This document shows, piece by piece, positions 20,427-21,716 of a stretch of 21,716 nucleotides of DNA. The position numbers were made by a program, and so were the translations under genes. Positions within the stretch are counted from its first letter, which is position 1. Each line of letters opens with the position of its first letter. The DNA comes from Collinsella sp. (GTDB lineage: Bacteria; Actinomycetota; Coriobacteriia; Coriobacteriales; Coriobacteriaceae), in contig JAGZQO010000032.1 in NCBI GenBank assembly GCA_018382125.1, positions 1 through 21,716 of the forward strand. The letters are read 5' to 3'. The notes beneath the pieces were generated by a model. It worked only from the letters and a program-made list of their open reading frames with translations. It did no database searches and had not been told where the DNA came from.

Positions 20427-21716
20427 ATGAACAAACATCTTAAGTTGTTTTCGGCATTGTTGGTGCTGATGCTCTTTGCGCCCGTTTCTATGTTTGTATG
20501 CCCTGCGGATGCAGAGGCTGCTCAGACTCTGGTTGAGAATTCTTGGCGTTATGAGGGTGGACAATTAGTTTCAGATGATGCTTCTTCCGAAGAAGACGGA
20601 ATAGCTTTATTGTCTATGGACGCTCTTCCCGATGGGGTTACAGCTCAGGGCATTGACGTCAGCGAGCACCAAGGGCGTATTGATTGGGACGCAGTTAAAG
20701 CTTCTGGCATCGATTTCGCTATTCTGCGCGTTGGGTTTGGCGCTCCGTCTTTCGGCGGTCGAGTTGACTATCAATTTAATCGAAATATTTCTGAGTGCGA
20801 GCGACTCGGAATTCCCTACGGCGTCTATGTCTATTCATATGCTTTTGATAATCAACAGGCAGCCGATGAGGCATCAATGGTGATCAATTGCCTTTCTGGG
20901 CATAATCCAAGATTGCCGGTGTATTACGATCTTGAGGATAACTCGATAATTGCAAATGGACGTCAAACCGGAATTGCATTGAGGGCGCAGGTTTTTTGTA
21001 ATAGGATTTCTGCCGCAGGATATGAGCCTGGTATTTATGCAAATTTAAATTGGTTTAACAACATTTTGACTGACTCTGTATTTAAGAGTAGCTCTTGGGA
21101 TCATTGGATTGCTCAATATAACTCGCAATGTGACTATACCGGCAATTACAGTTTTTGGCAGTATAAGAGCAACGGAAAAGTCCCTGGAATCAACGGCAAC
21201 GTTGATATGAACTACGCGTATGTTGATGTCTCCCTTTATCATTGGCAACTAATTGACAGCACCTGGTATTATGCAGCCTCCAACGGCAAGGCGTATACCG
21301 GATGGTTGTTTCAGAGTGGCACGTGGTACTGGCTCGAGCCCGACGTGGGCGGTGCCATGGCTACCGGTCTTCACGAGTGCAACGGCTCCCTGTACTGGTT
21401 TAATTCGTCCGGCGCGATGGCGACCGGATGGGTGCTCGACGGCGGGACCTGGTACTACGCGACGGGCTCAGGCGCGCTGGCCTCCGGCTGGCTCAACCTA
21501 AACGGTGCGTGGTACTGGCTCGATCCCTCGACGCACGCCATGGCCACTGGGCTCCACGAGTGCAACGGCTCCATGTACTGGTTCAACGCCTCCGGCGCGA
21601 TGGCGACCGGATGGGTCCTCGACGGCGGGACCTGGTACTACGCGACTGGCTCCGGCGCGCTGGCGCGCGGCCCCGTTTCCGTCGGCGGCGTGCCCTACTG
21701 CTTCGACGCCCGGACG
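20427..21716 (+). CDS. GH25 muramidase with wall-binding repeats (3' end outside window)
   Basis: 430 codons are visible from the ATG at 20427 (GAGGAGG upstream) to the right edge, still open. Residues 1 to about 35 are a signal peptide (LFSALLVLMLFAPVSMF, ending near AEA). Residues about 72-270 are a GH25 lysozyme domain: GIDVSEHQGRIDW (Asp77), YYDLEDN (Asp168, Glu170), WIAQYN, and VDMNYAY (Asp260), the expected catalytic acids. GH25 enzymes cut the MurNAc-GlcNAc bond of peptidoglycan. From about residue 272 onward there are wall-binding repeats (STWYYAASNG, GTWYWLEPD, GLHECNGSLYWFNSSGAM). The enzyme domain is visibly AT-richer than the repeats, suggesting domains of separate origin. A binding role for the repeats on surface polysaccharide or teichoic acid is inferred. 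Confidence 0.92.
   Translation, partial: MNKHLKLFSALLVLMLFAPVSMFVCPADAEAAQTLVENSWRYEGGQLVSDDASSEEDGIALLSMDALPDGVTAQGIDVSEHQGRIDWDAVKASGIDFAILRVGFGAPSFGGRVDYQFNRNISECERLGIPYGVYVYSYAFDNQQAADEASMVINCLSGHNPRLPVYYDLEDNSIIANGRQTGIALRAQVFCNRISAAGYEPGIYANLNWFNNILTDSVFKSSSWDHWIAQYNSQCDYTGNYSFWQYKSNGKVPGINGNVDMNYAYVDVSLYHWQLIDSTWYYAASNGKAYTGWLFQSGTWYWLEPDVGGAMATGLHECNGSLYWFNSSGAMATGWVLDGGTWYYATGSGALASGWLNLNGAWYWLDPSTHAMATGLHECNGSMYWFNASGAMATGWVLDGGTWYYATGSGALARGPVSVGGVPYCFDART
21354..21481 (+). repeat. 128-bp wall-binding repeat block, copy 1
   Basis: Encodes AMATGLHECNGSLYWFNSSG and the following units. Nearly identical DNA recurs 183 bp (61 codons) downstream. Confidence 0.8.
21537..21664 (+). repeat. 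128-bp wall-binding repeat block, copy 2
   Basis: Second copy of the block at 21354, offset by 183 bp. The high DNA identity suggests recent duplication or gene conversion and allows copy-number change by recombination. Confidence 0.8.

Noticed and set aside
1..21716. Insertion sequences, phage genes, CRISPR arrays, rRNA or tRNA genes
   Set aside because: No transposase or integrase motifs, terminal repeats with target duplications, regularly spaced repeats, or RNA gene structures were found on either strand.

Overview
The window looks like a chromosomal segment of a high-GC Gram-positive gut bacterium of the Coriobacteriia, most likely Collinsella or a close relative. This is an inference from several traits seen together: GC-rich coding with TTG/GTG starts, a sufCBD operon opposite an Rrf2 regulator, an MPKTG sortase signal, and large secreted proteins built from YG/GW-type cell-wall-binding repeats. 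No species call can be made without a search.

Layout. Positions 1-2808 (minus strand) hold sufC-sufB-sufD, the core of the SUF Fe-S cluster scaffold; sufD runs off the left edge. A roughly 220-bp divergent control region follows, with a TTAGTC/GACTAA inverted repeat on the suf side and two very similar 31-bp dyads on the side of the Rrf2/IscR-type regulator (3033-3464). Directly behind the regulator is a small MNT nucleotidyltransferase/HEPN pair (3473-4166), a probable AMPylation-type toxin-antitoxin module with both hallmark motifs intact. Next come a secreted, sortase-anchored protein with a long low-complexity stalk (4295-6094), a strong terminator, and an AAA-ATPase-like protein with damaged motifs (6297-8093).

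Positions 8111-16300 are a surface-polysaccharide glycosyltransferase cluster. One GT2 enzyme (GlfT-like, minus strand) is divergent from five plus-strand GT2 genes. Two of these are paralogues sharing a 241-bp block at about 89% identity, and the last is an 828-residue enzyme with two GT2 domains. A 313-bp gene-poor gap follows.

Positions 16614 to the right edge encode three exported wall-binding proteins: one with about a dozen repeats and a Cys/His-rich C-terminus, one with an NlpC/P60-like cysteine peptidase domain, and a GH25 muramidase that runs off the right edge. The polysaccharide enzymes next door may build the surface on which these hydrolases dock (inference).

The most striking observation is in the NlpC/P60-type gene. 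A 65-bp segment (18582-18646), bounded by perfect 6-bp inverted repeats CAATGC/GCATTG, lies backwards. As written it introduces a stop codon and splits the gene. Reverse-complementing the segment restores one open frame of 736 codons and recreates the missing wall-binding repeat exactly. It is either a tiny ON/OFF invertible switch, a recent inversion mutation from template switching, or an assembly artefact.
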